Shown piece by piece: positions 35,350 to 44,931 of a stretch of 64,000 nucleotides of DNA (position 1 is the first letter of the stretch; every line of letters starts with the position of its first letter). Location of the stretch: positions 2,666,001 to 2,730,000 of the forward strand of contig NZ_JAZHSD010000001.1 of NCBI RefSeq assembly GCF_036924745.1, in the 5' to 3' direction. The notes beneath the pieces were generated by a model, which had not been told where the DNA came from, did no database searches, and worked only from the letters and a program-made list of their open reading frames with translations. The translations under genes and the position numbers were made by a program. The DNA comes from Bradyrhizobium sp. AZCC 1693 (lineage in GTDB: Bacteria; Pseudomonadota; Alphaproteobacteria; Rhizobiales; Xanthobacteraceae).

Positions 35350-36377
35350 GGCGCATCGCTTTCGGGAACGGCCACGACAGCCTTGCGGCCGAAGACTTGG
35401 CTGATCAAGAGGTTCGGCCCCCAAAGCACCCAGCGATGGATGCGCTCGCGGCCCACCAGCACGATCACGACGAGAACGAGCCCGATCCAGAACATCCAGT
35501 ATTGCGGCGTAATGGTCTGAAACAGTTCCTGCAGCATCTTGAAGACAACAGCGCCGATCAGCCCGCCATAGAGATAGCCGGTGCCGCCGATGACGAGCAC
35601 CAGCATCAGATCGGCCGAACGCTCGAACGCGAACACGTCAAGGGAAGCCAGCGCCGTGGTCTGGGTGAACAGCGCGCCGGCAATGCCGGCGTAGAACGCC
35701 GCCACGGTGTAGATCGCGATCAGGCGGCGGTTGACGGGCACGCCGATCGCAGATGCCCGCAAGGGATTGTTCTTGATCGCGCGCAGCGACAGGCCGAACG
35801 GCGAATTCACGATCCGCCGCGCCAGCAGAAACAGCAGGAACAGCACGATCAGCGAGTAGAAGAAGCCAGTCTTGCCGAACATGTCGAACGCAAACAGGCC
35901 GAGGATCGGCTGCATCTCGATGCCCTGCAGGCCGTCGGTGCCGCCGGTAATGTTGGAGAAGCGCTCCGCCAGCGCCTCCAGCAGAAGCGCGATGCCGAGC
36001 GTCACCATCAGGCGCGTCAGGTCGACGCCGCGGATGACCAGGAAGCTGGTGAGAAAGCCGAGCACGGTCGCAATCAGGCCGGCCGCGACAAGTGCGACGA
36101 CCGGCTCGTTGATGATGCCGTGCAGAGCCAATAGCCCTGCCGAATAGGCGCCGACACCGAAGAAGGCGGCGTGCCCCAGCGAGACGATGCCGGCGTAGCC
36201 GAGGATCAGATCGAGCGACAGCGTGAACAACGCCAGCCGAATGATGTCGGTCATGATCAGATAGCGGGAGGGAAACAGGAACGCGCAGGATGCCGCGAGA
36301 ATCCAGAACGCGATTTCAGCGGGACGCCAGCGGGCGCGGGCGATGGCATGGGATGAGACGTCGGTTGCTGCGGTCAT
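35346..36377 (-). CDS. livM: Branched-chain-type ABC transporter permease
   Basis: A 343-residue permease with about ten membrane segments. LDLILGYAGIVSLGHAAFFGVGAYSA is the LivM signature region and LRAIKNNPLRASAIGV the cytoplasmic coupling loop. It lies seven bases after livH and overlaps livG by four, so translation is coupled. Confidence 0.93.
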   Translation of the reverse strand: MTAATDVSSHAIARARWRPAEIAFWILAASCAFLFPSRYLIMTDIIRLALFTLSLDLILGYAGIVSLGHAAFFGVGAYSAGLLALHGIINEPVVALVAAGLIATVLGFLTSFLVIRGVDLTRLMVTLGIALLLEALAERFSNITGGTDGLQGIEMQPILGLFAFDMFGKTGFFYSLIVLFLLFLLARRIVNSPFGLSLRAIKNNPLRASAIGVPVNRRLIAIYTVAAFYAGIAGALFTQTTALASLDVFAFERSADLMLVLVIGGTGYLYGGLIGAVVFKMLQELFQTITPQYWMFWIGLVLVVIVLVGRERIHRWVLWGPNLLISQVFGRKAVVAVPESDAP

Positions 36378-36384
36378 CGCGGGC

Positions 36385-37254
36385 TCATCGCGTGGCGGTG
36401 CGGCCGAACAGGCCGTTCGGGCGCCAGATCAGGATGACGATCATGATGGTGTAGATGACGAACGGTCCCATCTTCGGCACGTAATATTTGCCGGCGACGT
36501 CGCCGATGCCGAGCAGGAGCGAAGCGAGGAACGGCCCGGTGATGCTGGAGGAGCCGCCGACGGTGACCACGATCAGGAAGTAGATCATGAATTTTAGCGG
36601 AAAGTACGGATCGAGCCCGAGGATTTCGGCGCTCAGCGCCCCGCCGAGGCCGGCAAGGCCGCAGCCGAAAGCAAAGGTGAAGGCAAAGACCTGCGGCACG
36701 TTGATGCCGAGGCCACTGGCAGCGCGGGGATCGTCGACCGCCGCGCGCAGGCGGCTGCCGAAGCGGGTTTTCGCCAGGATCAATTGCAGCGCCACCGTCA
36801 GCAGGCCGCAGATCACGATGATCATCAGCCGGTAGCGGCCGATGCCGACGCCGAAGAAATCGAACTGGCCCTCGAGCGCCGCCGGAAGCTTGATGAAGAT
36901 CCGCGACGATCCCATGATGTAGTCCACCGCCGCCACCGACATGAAGGTCAGACCGATGGTGAACAGCACCTGGTCGAGATGGCTGCGGGTATAGAGGTGG
37001 CGGTAGAGCGTGCGCTCCAGTGCCACGCCGATTACAGCGCTCGCGACAAAGGCGAGCGGCAGCGCCGTAAAGAACGGCCAGCCGGAATTGTTCACCAGCA
37101 CCGCGCAGATATAGCCGCCGGTCATGGCGAAGGCGCCATGGGCAAGGTTGACGAAATTCATCAGCCCCAGCGTCACTGCCAGCCCGCAAGCGAGCACGAA
37201 CAGCAGCATGCCGTAGGCGACACCGTCGAACAGGATGGTGAAGAGCGTGGTCAT
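36385..37254 (-). CDS. livH: Branched-chain-type ABC transporter permease
   Basis: A 289-residue permease with about eight membrane segments and the LivH motif LVTLGLMNFVNLAHGAFAM-like near residue 35, plus coupling loop RAAVDDPRAASGLGIN. It is separated from the upstream receptor gene by a dispersed inverted repeat at 37283-37385, which may lower expression of the permease genes relative to the receptor. Confidence 0.93.
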   Translation of the reverse strand: MTTLFTILFDGVAYGMLLFVLACGLAVTLGLMNFVNLAHGAFAMTGGYICAVLVNNSGWPFFTALPLAFVASAVIGVALERTLYRHLYTRSHLDQVLFTIGLTFMSVAAVDYIMGSSRIFIKLPAALEGQFDFFGVGIGRYRLMIIVICGLLTVALQLILAKTRFGSRLRAAVDDPRAASGLGINVPQVFAFTFAFGCGLAGLGGALSAEILGLDPYFPLKFMIYFLIVVTVGGSSSITGPFLASLLLGIGDVAGKYYVPKMGPFVIYTIMIVILIWRPNGLFGRTATR

Positions 37255-37282
37255 GGATAAGGTTGAGCCTCTACGTGGGACC

Positions 37283-37385
37283 CGTCATTCCGGGATGGTC
37301 CGAAGGACCAGACCTCAGGTGCGCAATTGCGCACCGGGGAATCTCGAGATCCCGGGTTCGCGCTGACGCGCGCCCCGGGATGACG
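37283..37385. repeat. Dispersed inverted repeat, class B copy 2
   Basis: It contains GTGCGCAATTGCGCAC at 37319-37334. It is the reverse-complement counterpart of 32638-32741. It sits inside the liv operon between the receptor and livH. Confidence 0.9.
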
Positions 37386-37394
37386 GCTTCGCCG

Positions 37395-38568
37395 TCACTT
37401 CTTGGTCTTGCCGGAATCCTTCACCGCCTCGAAGGTCGCGAATTCGACGTTGTAGAGTTCGCCGTCGACCTTCTCGACCTTGCGGATGTAGATGTTCTGC
37501 ACGATGTCGCGGGTTTCCGGATCGATCGAGATCGGGCCGCGCGGGCTTTCCCACTTCATGCCCTTTCATCGCCGCGATCAGCGCATCGCCGTCGGTCTTG
37601 CCGCCGGTTTTCTTCAGCGCCTCGTAGATCAGGCGGATGCCGTCATAGCCGCCGACCGCCATGAAGCCCGGGCGCTGGTTGAAGGCTTTCTTGTAGGCGG
37701 CGACGAATTCCTTGTTTGCCGCCGAGGGATGGGCCGCGGAATAGAGATGCGCGGTGACGGTGCCGAGCGCAGCATCCCCCATGCCGTTGAGCAGGTCGTC
37801 GTCCATCACGTCGCCGGGGCCGATCACCTTGATGCCGGACTTGTCGAGCCCGCGCTCGGCATATTGCTTCATGAAGTTGCCGCCCTGTCCTGCCGGCACG
37901 AACACGAACACAGCGTCAGGCTTCGAATCCTTCATGCGTTGCAGAAACGGAGCGAAATCAGGGTTTTGCAGCGGCACCTTCACCTCTTCCACGATCTCGC
38001 CGCCACCGGCGGTGAAGTTCTGCTTGAAGAAGTTCAGCGCGTCATTACCGGGCGCATAGTCGGAGGTCAGGGTCGCGACCTTCTTGATGCCGTTCTTGGC
38101 GGCCCAGTCACCGATAATGGTCGACGACTGCGCCAGCGTGAAGGAGGTGCGCACGATATAGGGCGAACGCTCGGTAATGATCGAGGTGCCCGCCGCCATC
38201 ACGATTTCCGGAACCTTGGCCTGCGTCGCCAGCGGCGCCGCCGCAAGGGCGGCCGGCGTCACGCCGAAGCCCGCGATGAAATTGACCTTGTCGTTGACGA
38301 TCAGTTCCTGCGCCAGGCGCTTGGTGTTGTCGGGAACCGCGGCATCATCCTTCAGGATGACTTCGATCTTCTTGCCGGCGACAGTGTCGCCGTTCTGCTG
38401 CATATAGAGCTTGACCGCGTTGTCGATCTGCTTGCCGGTCGATGCCTGGCCGCCGGTCATCGGCAGGATCAGGCCGATCTTGACGGTCTCCTGGGCGTGA
38501 GCCGGCGCGAACGCCAGCATGCCGGCGACGGCGCCTGCGGCCAGCAACATGTGACTGCGAATAGACAT
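37395..38568 (-). pseudogene. livK: Liv-type ABC receptor, frameshifted near the 3' end
   Basis: The receptor reads normally from the ATG at 38568 (AGGGGGGAG eight bases upstream; signal peptide ending FAPAHA, then QETVKIGLILPMTGGQAS) to ALIAAMKG. At 37561-37563 one extra base (CCC on the plus strand) shifts the frame. Removing it restores KWESPRGPISIDPETRDIVQ through to SGKTKK and a TGA at 37395, the expected 390-residue protein. As written, translation runs into the repeat. The receptor is the first gene of the livKHMGF-metE-like operon. A sequencing indel is as likely as a real mutation. Confidence 0.88.
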
Positions 38569-38934
38569 GAACATCTCTCCCCCCTGATCGGCCTTGTGTC
38601 CTCGAACCGAGTCCCCGGCCCTTGATCTCCACCATAACCCAGATTTTTCGGCCGGGTAGCGCGGCAACATGGCGTCCTTGGCCGCCCTCTTGTCAATCGG
38701 GCCATTGGCGTGCCGCGGCGAAGTTGCCAAGGCAACGGTAACTGTCGTGAAGTACCCCGACGGTATTATAATATAATTATTGCTGCCCGACGTCTCCCAA
38801 GCGCGGATCGCCTATTTGTACGATTGTACAAATGAAATGGTCCTGTCAACAAAGAAGCGCCCTTGCCGGTTCCTGAAAAGGCAGCGCCGCCCTAAATCCA
38901 TCATCCTTAAGGGGTCAGGCTGTACCTTCTGCCA
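38569..38934. other. Divergent intergenic region livK / lipoprotein
   Basis: No gene is supported in these 366 bases. The middle holds an AT-rich patch with TATAAT on the minus strand at 38765-38770, a plausible -10 for livK, and a 20-base dyad at 38814-38833. Confidence 0.5.
38814..38833. promoter_or_regulatory. Candidate operator (GntR-type dyad)
   Basis: ATTTGTACGATTGTACAAAT has perfect 8-base arms around GATT. The TTGTAC...GTACAA form resembles operators of GntR/FCD regulators. It lies about 45 bases upstream of the candidate -10 of the livK operon and about 100 before the lipoprotein gene. No GntR gene is in the window. Confidence 0.5.
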
Positions 38935-39213
38935 ATGCCGACCAGCGCGCGCCATATTGTCACGATCATCACCGTTGCCCTTGCGGGCTGCGGCGTGAGC
39001 GGCTGCGGAACGATCAACGAGAAGCTGGCCGCCGGCGTCAGCGACGCCATTCCGGCGGCGATCGGCGGCATGCCCGCGGACGCGCCGCCGCGTCCCGGCA
39101 CCGCGAAATACGACGAGTACATGCGAGAGCGCGAGCGGAAGCGGCTGTTGCCGGCTTCCGAACGGGGTGAGGAAGCCAAGCCAGCGCCCTCATCGCAGGG
39201 CGCGGCTCGCTAG
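38935..39213 (+). CDS. Small putative lipoprotein
   Basis: A 92-residue protein with a hydrophobic N-terminus containing two possible lipobox cysteines (VALAGCG and GVSGCG), so it is probably lipid-modified and membrane-anchored. The mature part is TINEKLAAGVSDAIPAAIGG followed by a proline-rich and charged tail (PPRPGTAKYDEYMRERERKR). The tail looks soluble and helical. The function is unknown. It is convergent with purU, 10 bases apart. Confidence 0.7.
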   Translation: MPTSARHIVTIITVALAGCGVSGCGTINEKLAAGVSDAIPAAIGGMPADAPPRPGTAKYDEYMRERERKRLLPASERGEEAKPAPSSQGAAR

Positions 39214-39223
39214 AGCTGCTACG

Positions 39224-40087
39224 TCAGTCCATGAATACGACTGTCTTGCGGCCATTGAGGATCACGCGGTCCTCGAGGTGATGACGCATGGCGCGCGCCA
39301 GCACGCGGCGCTCGATGTCGCGGCCCTTGCGCGAGAGATCTTCCGGCGTGTCGCGGTGGCTGATGCGCTCGACGTCCTGGTCGATGATCGGGCCTTCGTC
39401 GAGGTCGCGGGTGACGTAATGCGCGGTGGCGCCGATCAGCTTGACGCCGCGCTCATGCGCCTGGTGGTAGGGCCGCGCGCCCTTGAAGCCCGGCAGAAAC
39501 GAGTGGTGGATGTTGATGCAGCGCCCCGACAGTCTTGCCGACATCTCGTCCGACAGGATCTGCATGTAGCGCGCCAGCACCACGAGATCGGTCCTGGTGT
39601 CCTGAGCCAGTTTCCAGACCGCCTGTTCCTGCTCGCGCCTGGTTTCCTTCGTCACCGGCATGTAGTGGAACGGGATCTCGCCGAAATCGAGATTGCCGTA
39701 GGTCTCGCGCGGATGGTTGGAGACAACAGCGGTCGGGATCATCTCGAGTTCGCCGGTGCGCCAGCGATAGAGGATATCGACCAGGCAATGATCCGACTTG
39801 GATACCAGCAGCATCACCCGGCGGCGATTGGCGCGGTCGCGCATCTGCCATTCCATGGCAAAGCGATCGGCGATCGCGGCAAAGCCGGTCTGCAGCGCCT
39901 GCAATTCGACGGCGAGATCGGCGGCATTGAACACCACCCGCATGAAGAATTTTTTGGTCTCGATGTCGTCGAACTGTTGGGCGTCCAGGATGTTCTGCCC
40001 ATTATGGGCGAGAAAGGTCGACACCGCGGAGACGATACCGGGGCGATCCGGGCAGGACAGGGTCAGGACGAACTGATGATCGGGCAT
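39224..40087 (-). CDS. purU: Formyltetrahydrofolate deformylase
   Basis: A 287-residue cytoplasmic enzyme hydrolysing 10-formyl-THF to formate and THF, balancing one-carbon pools. Residues 1-80 are an ACT domain ([20 protein letters not shown]). The catalytic formyltransferase-fold half has [19 protein letters not shown] and [17 protein letters not shown] with the essential His and Asp. The start and length fit the family. Confidence 0.95.
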   Translation of the reverse strand: MPDHQFVLTLSCPDRPGIVSAVSTFLAHNGQNILDAQQFDDIETKKFFMRVVFNAADLAVELQALQTGFAAIADRFAMEWQMRDRANRRRVMLLVSKSDHCLVDILYRWRTGELEMIPTAVVSNHPRETYGNLDFGEIPFHYMPVTKETRREQEQAVWKLAQDTRTDLVVLARYMQILSDEMSARLSGRCINIHHSFLPGFKGARPYHQAHERGVKLIGATAHYVTRDLDEGPIIDQDVERISHRDTPEDLSRKGRDIERRVLARAMRHHLEDRVILNGRKTVVFMD

Positions 40088-40226
40088 GGCGAAGCTGGCT
40101 ACAATTCAGGCAAAAGGGTGAAGCGGCGATTGCGGCCCTGCTCTATCACCGCGCCTACGCTTGCGCCAATCCCGAAACCGGGGTCAGGATGAACAAAGCG
40201 CGAAGCAAAAGCGTTGGAGCGAGATC

Positions 40227-41072
40227 ATGGCTGACAGATTGAACGGTTACCGCATCCTGATCCTGGAAACGCGCGAGGAAGCGCAGTTTTCCCGCCTGCT
40301 CACCGAGCAGGGCGCCGATGTGCTGCAATGTCCGATGTTCACCATCCACGACGCGCCGGACCCGGCGCCGGTCGAAGCCTGGATCAGGCGATCTATTGAA
40401 AAGCCTCTCGATGACATGGTGCTGATGACCGGCGAAGGACTGCGCCGGCTGATGAAGGTGGTCCGCCGCATGGGCGCCGAAGCGGCATTCGTCGCCGCGC
40501 TCGGCAAAGCGCGCAAATTTGCGCGCGGGCCCAAACCAGGCAAGGCGCTGCGCGAGATCGGGCTGGAACCGCAGATCACGACGGAAAAGCCGACCTCCGA
40601 AGGCATTGCCGAGATGCTGTCGCGCCTCGATCTCGGCGGCCATCGCCTCGGCCTGCAGCTTTACCCGGACAAGGATCACAGTGTCCTGATCGGTGCGATC
40701 AAGGCGCAGGGCGCCGAGGTCGATACCGTGCTGCCCTATGCCTACGACGCGCAGGCCGCCGACGCCAACATCATCACCGCGATCGACGAGATGGCGGCCG
40801 GCCGCATCGACGCCATCGCACTGACCAATCTCGGCCAGATCCGCCGCCTGATCGAGGTCGCCCGCGCGCGAGGTTGCGAGGACCGGTTACGCGAGGGGTT
40901 AGAGCGCACCCCGATCGCTTCCGTCGGACCGGCGGTGTCGGAAGAACTCAAGTCTCACGGCCTGCGCACCGACATCTACCCGGCAGAGGACGCGTTCTTC
41001 ATGAGGCCGCTGATCTCGGCGATGGCGGCGGCGCTCGGCAAAAATCCGCCGCGCGCGGCTGCGGGAGGCTGA
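40227..41072 (+). CDS. Uroporphyrinogen-III synthase (HemD)-like protein
   Basis: A 281-residue two-lobed protein: YRILILETREEAQFSRLLTE opens lobe one, and the second lobe ends TPIASVGPAVSEELKSHGL, both HemD features. HemD makes uroporphyrinogen III for haem, siroheme and cobalamin. As the housekeeping hemD is usually elsewhere, this copy might be a specialised paralogue for siroheme. It has GGAG eight bases before the ATG at 40227. No haem gene is adjacent, so assignment rests on fold resemblance. Confidence 0.75.
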   Translation: MADRLNGYRILILETREEAQFSRLLTEQGADVLQCPMFTIHDAPDPAPVEAWIRRSIEKPLDDMVLMTGEGLRRLMKVVRRMGAEAAFVAALGKARKFARGPKPGKALREIGLEPQITTEKPTSEGIAEMLSRLDLGGHRLGLQLYPDKDHSVLIGAIKAQGAEVDTVLPYAYDAQAADANIITAIDEMAAGRIDAIALTNLGQIRRLIEVARARGCEDRLREGLERTPIASVGPAVSEELKSHGLRTDIYPAEDAFFMRPLISAMAAALGKNPPRAAAGG

Positions 41073-41111
41073 GAAGCTCAACCACGACCCAGATATGGAT
41101 GCAGCGCCCTC

Positions 41112-42779
41112 TTAACTGCACCCCGCTCGCGATCCTTTGATCGGCTTCATATCCTCCTCCGACACAACGCAGGCCGTGCTCAAGTCGCCTTCCGGCGGCG
41201 GTGTCTGGCGCGGCAACATGAAGGTCCCAGCAGCGCCAGCGGGCAATCTGAACTTTCCGTAAATTCTGAACTTGTCCGGCGACGTAAACGGTTTGAAGTC
41301 ATCGCCATTGATCCTGACGCCGCGGCTCGTTCCGGTGATCGCCAGCGATCCGGTATCGACCAGTTCCGCGAGACCTGCACGTTCGGGCAGCACGGAATAA
41401 CGCTTCACCGGATGATCCGATATTACCGACCCGACATCAATCTGCGCGACCCCGGCAGGGAAAACCTCTCGGACTTCACGCCACAGCAGTTCGCCGAACC
41501 CCTCCCTTGGCAGCTGGATCGAATTTCGAACCGGCCGATCCGGGAAATGCCGCACGGCCGGAACACGGAAGGTGCCTGCGCTGTACTCGCCGCCGATCTC
41601 GTCCACGGCACGTCCCAGCAGCAGGGCCGCACTTTCCTGGGCACTACCATCCTTCATGGTTGTGTCCCACGGCGGCACGAGACATCCCGGATGCGCGGTG
41701 AAGCGTATCCTTTCACGCGCAACGCCCATGACACCGACGAGAGGCTTTTTGCGGCCTTGCGTGTCGTCGACCGCAGCTTCCGCATGGGCCACGACACCGG
41801 CGATGCGCGCGGTCGCGCCGACAATATCCCAGATGATCGCGCGACCGCTCGCTAACGCCAGATACAACGGCTCGCTTCCCGGCGCGATCTCGATGGTCGT
41901 TATGTACGTTACCTGATCCTGAGTTCCGATCCACGCGTTCGACAGTGCCCTGCCTTGAATTGCACCGAGAAGCACTGTTTTCATGCCGGGCGGCGCAGCG
42001 GGCACGTCGCATCCCACCTTGGCAGCTTCCAGCCGCAGCTTCCTGGCATGCGCCTCCTGCGCGCGCTGCGTCGCCTGCCGGGCCTCATTGAGACGCTTGC
42101 CAAAATCCGCAGCTTCGGCCGCAGATATGCGACCATCCCGATCCCGGTCGACCGCATCGAATTGCTCGCGTACGGCCGCCTCGTATTCGGCGAGAGAGAC
42201 GGCCCCATCTCCATTGATGTCCAACGTCATCGGCACGAATTGGGACGAGGCGCGTTGCTGCCAGCCGCTGGTGGCCTGCTCGGCCAGTCTTTTCGCTTCC
42301 TGCTCGATCTCGGCGGCGGTTATGACGCCGTCGCGGTCGGCATCCGGCTTGAGTGCGTCGGCTACAAGCTTTTCAAGCTGAAGACTAACCTGCTGCAAGC
42401 TCGGCTCGAGCTGCACGCCGTTGGTGTTTATCATTTGCCGCGCCCGGGGCTCCATCGCGGCGGTGATCTCTTCCTTCGTGACGCTTCCGTTGCCATCGAG
42501 ATCGTAGATCAGGATTTGGGCGATAACCTGCGATCGCCGCTGCGCCGCCGTGATCTTGCGTAGATTGTCGATCCCTTGCATCGTAACCCCGCGATCATCG
42601 GGGTTGCTTGCATAGAACGCAGTCAGCATCTGCGATCTGACTTCCACCCAGGTGACATCCGCACGAAGCGAGCCGCCCATCCTCGCGACGATCCATTCGG
42701 AACTGGCCCGGGCCGGCGTAACCAGGCTTGCCAGGCACACCGCCGAAACCCCCAGATGGTAAACAAACGTCAACCGCAT
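41112..42779 (-). CDS. Secreted EF-hand protein, four calcium loops, unknown C-terminal domain
   Basis: A 555-residue protein with a signal peptide (cleavage near ARA-SSEW). Four canonical 12-residue EF loops start at Asp93, Asp146, Asp187 and Asp211, each ending in Glu (for example DLDGNGSVTKEE and DRDRDGRISAAE). A coiled region near 225-250 follows. The remaining 300 residues are beta-rich with GSEPLYLALASGRAIIWDI and resemble no family I recognise. Periplasmic calcium-responsive function is inferred. It stands alone, convergent with the HemD-like gene. Confidence 0.8.
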   Translation of the reverse strand: MRLTFVYHLGVSAVCLASLVTPARASSEWIVARMGGSLRADVTWVEVRSQMLTAFYASNPDDRGVTMQGIDNLRKITAAQRRSQVIAQILIYDLDGNGSVTKEEITAAMEPRARQMINTNGVQLEPSLQQVSLQLEKLVADALKPDADRDGVITAAEIEQEAKRLAEQATSGWQQRASSQFVPMTLDINGDGAVSLAEYEAAVREQFDAVDRDRDGRISAAEAADFGKRLNEARQATQRAQEAHARKLRLEAAKVGCDVPAAPPGMKTVLLGAIQGRALSNAWIGTQDQVTYITTIEIAPGSEPLYLALASGRAIIWDIVGATARIAGVVAHAEAAVDDTQGRKKPLVGVMGVARERIRFTAHPGCLVPPWDTTMKDGSAQESAALLLGRAVDEIGGEYSAGTFRVPAVRHFPDRPVRNSIQLPREGFGELLWREVREVFPAGVAQIDVGSVISDHPVKRYSVLPERAGLAELVDTGSLAITGTSRGVRINGDDFKPFTSPDKFRIYGKFRLPAGAAGTFMLPRQTPPPEGDLSTACVVSEEDMKPIKGSRAGCS

Positions 42780-42891
42780 CTAAACCTCCACACAGGAAGG
42801 CATACGGTGTGGCGCAGATTGATTAAACTTGCTGTCCCGCCTTATCTAAAATTGTATCGCCGGCCTATTCCTGCTCTAGCTGTGTTACTCC

Positions 42892-43869
42892 CTATTCCAC
42901 CTTGGCGCCGGCGAACTTGACCACCTTGCCCCATTTGTCGGTTTCGTCCGCCACCAGCTTGCCGAAGTCGGCGGGCGAGCCCGGCAGCAGGATGGCGCCG
43001 ATCTCGGCAAAGCGTGCCTTTGCCTTGGGATCGGCGAGGATTTCGTTCACCGCCTTGTTCAGCTTGTCGACAATTTCTGGCGGCATGCCCTTTGGCGCTG
43101 CGAGGCCATACCAGGCGCTCGCCTCGTAGCCCGGCAGGTAATCTGCGACCAACGGCAAATCCGGCAGCACGTCCGAGCGCGTAGTGCTGGTGACCGCAAG
43201 CCCGCGCAGCTTGCCGGATTTGACGTGCTCGGCGCAGGTCGGAAGATTATCGAACATGACATGCATCTGGCCGGACAGCATGTCGGTGAGTGCCGGCGCG
43301 CCTCCCCGGTAAGGCACATGCTGCATGTTGATGCCGGTGAGCATCTTGAACAGCTCGCCCGACATATGGATCGTCGACCCGTTCCCGGAAGACGCCATGT
43401 TGAGCTTGCCGGGATTGGCCTTGGCATAGGCGATCAGTTCGGGAATCGACTTGATAGGCAGTGACGGATGCACCACCACGACATTGGGAAAGCGAATGAT
43501 GCCGGCGATCGGCTCCATCTCCTTCATGAAATCGAACGGCAGCTTGTCGTAGAGCGTGGCGTTGATGGCGTTGGCCGGCGCGACCAGCAGCAGCGTGTAG
43601 CCGTCGGGCGCGGCGCGCAGCACGGACTCGGTCGCGATATTGGTGCCGCCGCCCGGCCGGTTTTCGATCACGAAGGACTGCCCGAGCTTTTCCGATAGCC
43701 ACTGTCCCATCAGGCGCGCGGTGAGGTCCGCCGAACCGCCGGGCGTATAGCCGATCACAAGGCGAACCGGCCGCGACGGATAGGCCTGCGCGCTTGCGTT
43801 TCCGGATGTAAGTGGAAGCGCAGCCGCACCGGCTGCGAGTTGCAGAAATTGACGACGCTGAAATTTCAT
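42892..43869 (-). CDS. Bug/TctC-family periplasmic receptor
   Basis: A 325-residue tripartite tricarboxylate transporter receptor. The N-terminus KFQRRQFLQLAAGAAAL is a twin-arginine signal. YPSRPVRLVIGYTPGGSADLTAR and VIENRPGGGTNIATE are the Bug signatures, and HVPYRGGAPALTDMLSGQ is the second ligand loop. No TctA/TctB membrane genes are near, as for most orphan Bug proteins, so the ligand and partners are unknown. Confidence 0.92.
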   Translation of the reverse strand: MKFQRRQFLQLAAGAAALPLTSGNASAQAYPSRPVRLVIGYTPGGSADLTARLMGQWLSEKLGQSFVIENRPGGGTNIATESVLRAAPDGYTLLLVAPANAINATLYDKLPFDFMKEMEPIAGIIRFPNVVVVHPSLPIKSIPELIAYAKANPGKLNMASSGNGSTIHMSGELFKMLTGINMQHVPYRGGAPALTDMLSGQMHVMFDNLPTCAEHVKSGKLRGLAVTSTTRSDVLPDLPLVADYLPGYEASAWYGLAAPKGMPPEIVDKLNKAVNEILADPKAKARFAEIGAILLPGSPADFGKLVADETDKWGKVVKFAGAKVE

Positions 43870-43986
43870 TATGCTTCCTCCGAGACACCGGCGGCTCTTG
43901 CGGCACGCCTGGATGCGGGCATCCTATCCGCGCGGCGTCGCGAAGCCGACAGATATTCTTAAGTAGGAGCCGGAAGGCTCACCGCG

Positions 43987-44931
43987 TCACTTCGTCTCGC
44001 TCAAGAACGCCTGATAGGCGAGCCTGATGCCGTCCTCGAGCGAGGTAGAGGCACGCCAGCCGAGCTTGGCCAGCCGGCTGACGTCGAGCAGCTTGCGCGG
44101 CGTGCCGTCCGGCCGTGACGTGTCGAAGCTGATCTCGCCGGTATAGCCGACAGTCGCCGCGACCACGCGGGCGAATTCGGCGATGGTGATGTCCTCGCCG
44201 GTCCCGATATTGACCAGCTCATCGCCGGAATGGGTTTTCATCAAATGGATACAGGCATCCGCGAGATCGTCGACATAGAGGAATTCGCGCCGCGGCGTGC
44301 CGGTGCCCCAGACCACGACCTCACTGGCGCCAGACATCTTCGCCTCGTGAAAGCGGCGGATCAGGGCGGCGACGACGTGGCTGTATTCGGGATGATAATT
44401 GTCGCCACTGCCGTATAGATTGGTCGGCATCACATTGATGAAGTCGGCGCCGTACTGGCTGCGATAGGCCTCCACCATCTTGATCCCGGCGATCTTGGCA
44501 ATCGCATAGGGCTCGTTGGTCGGCTCCAGCGGCCCCGTCAGCATGCTGTCCTCGCGCAACGGCTGCGGCGCCAGCTTCGGGTAGATGCAGGACGAGCCGA
44601 GGAACATCAGCTTCTCGGCGCCGTTGACATGCGCCGCATGGATCACATTCGTCGCAATCGCCAGATTGTCGTAGAGGAATTCGGCGCGCAGCGTGTTGTT
44701 GGCGACGATGCCGCCGACCTTGGCGGCGGCGAGAAACACCACCTGCGGGCGCCTGGCGGCGAACCATTTGTTGACAGCGGCCTGATCGCACAGATCGACC
44801 TCGCTGCGGCTCGCCGTCAGCAGTTCGACATTTTCCGCCGCCAGCCGGCGCGCCAGCGCGGAGCCGACCATGCCGCGATGCCCGGCGACGTAGACCGTCT
44901 TGCCTGTCAGCTCAAACGGCAGGCTTGCCAT
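43987..44931 (-). CDS. fcl: GDP-L-fucose synthase
   Basis: A 314-residue SDR epimerase-reductase turning GDP-4-keto-6-deoxymannose into GDP-L-fucose with [19 protein letters not shown] is the nucleotide fold, [12 protein letters not shown] and [11 protein letters not shown] contain the catalytic Ser, Tyr and Lys, and [17 protein letters not shown] is characteristic. Its start overlaps the gmd end by 20 bases, so the two form one unit. It supplies fucose for surface polysaccharide or Nod-factor-like decoration. Confidence 0.95.
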   Translation of the reverse strand: MASLPFELTGKTVYVAGHRGMVGSALARRLAAENVELLTASRSEVDLCDQAAVNKWFAARRPQVVFLAAAKVGGIVANNTLRAEFLYDNLAIATNVIHAAHVNGAEKLMFLGSSCIYPKLAPQPLREDSMLTGPLEPTNEPYAIAKIAGIKMVEAYRSQYGADFINVMPTNLYGSGDNYHPEYSHVVAALIRRFHEAKMSGASEVVVWGTGTPRREFLYVDDLADACIHLMKTHSGDELVNIGTGEDITIAEFARVVAATVGYTGEISFDTSRPDGTPRKLLDVSRLAKLGWRASTSLEDGIRLAYQAFLSETK

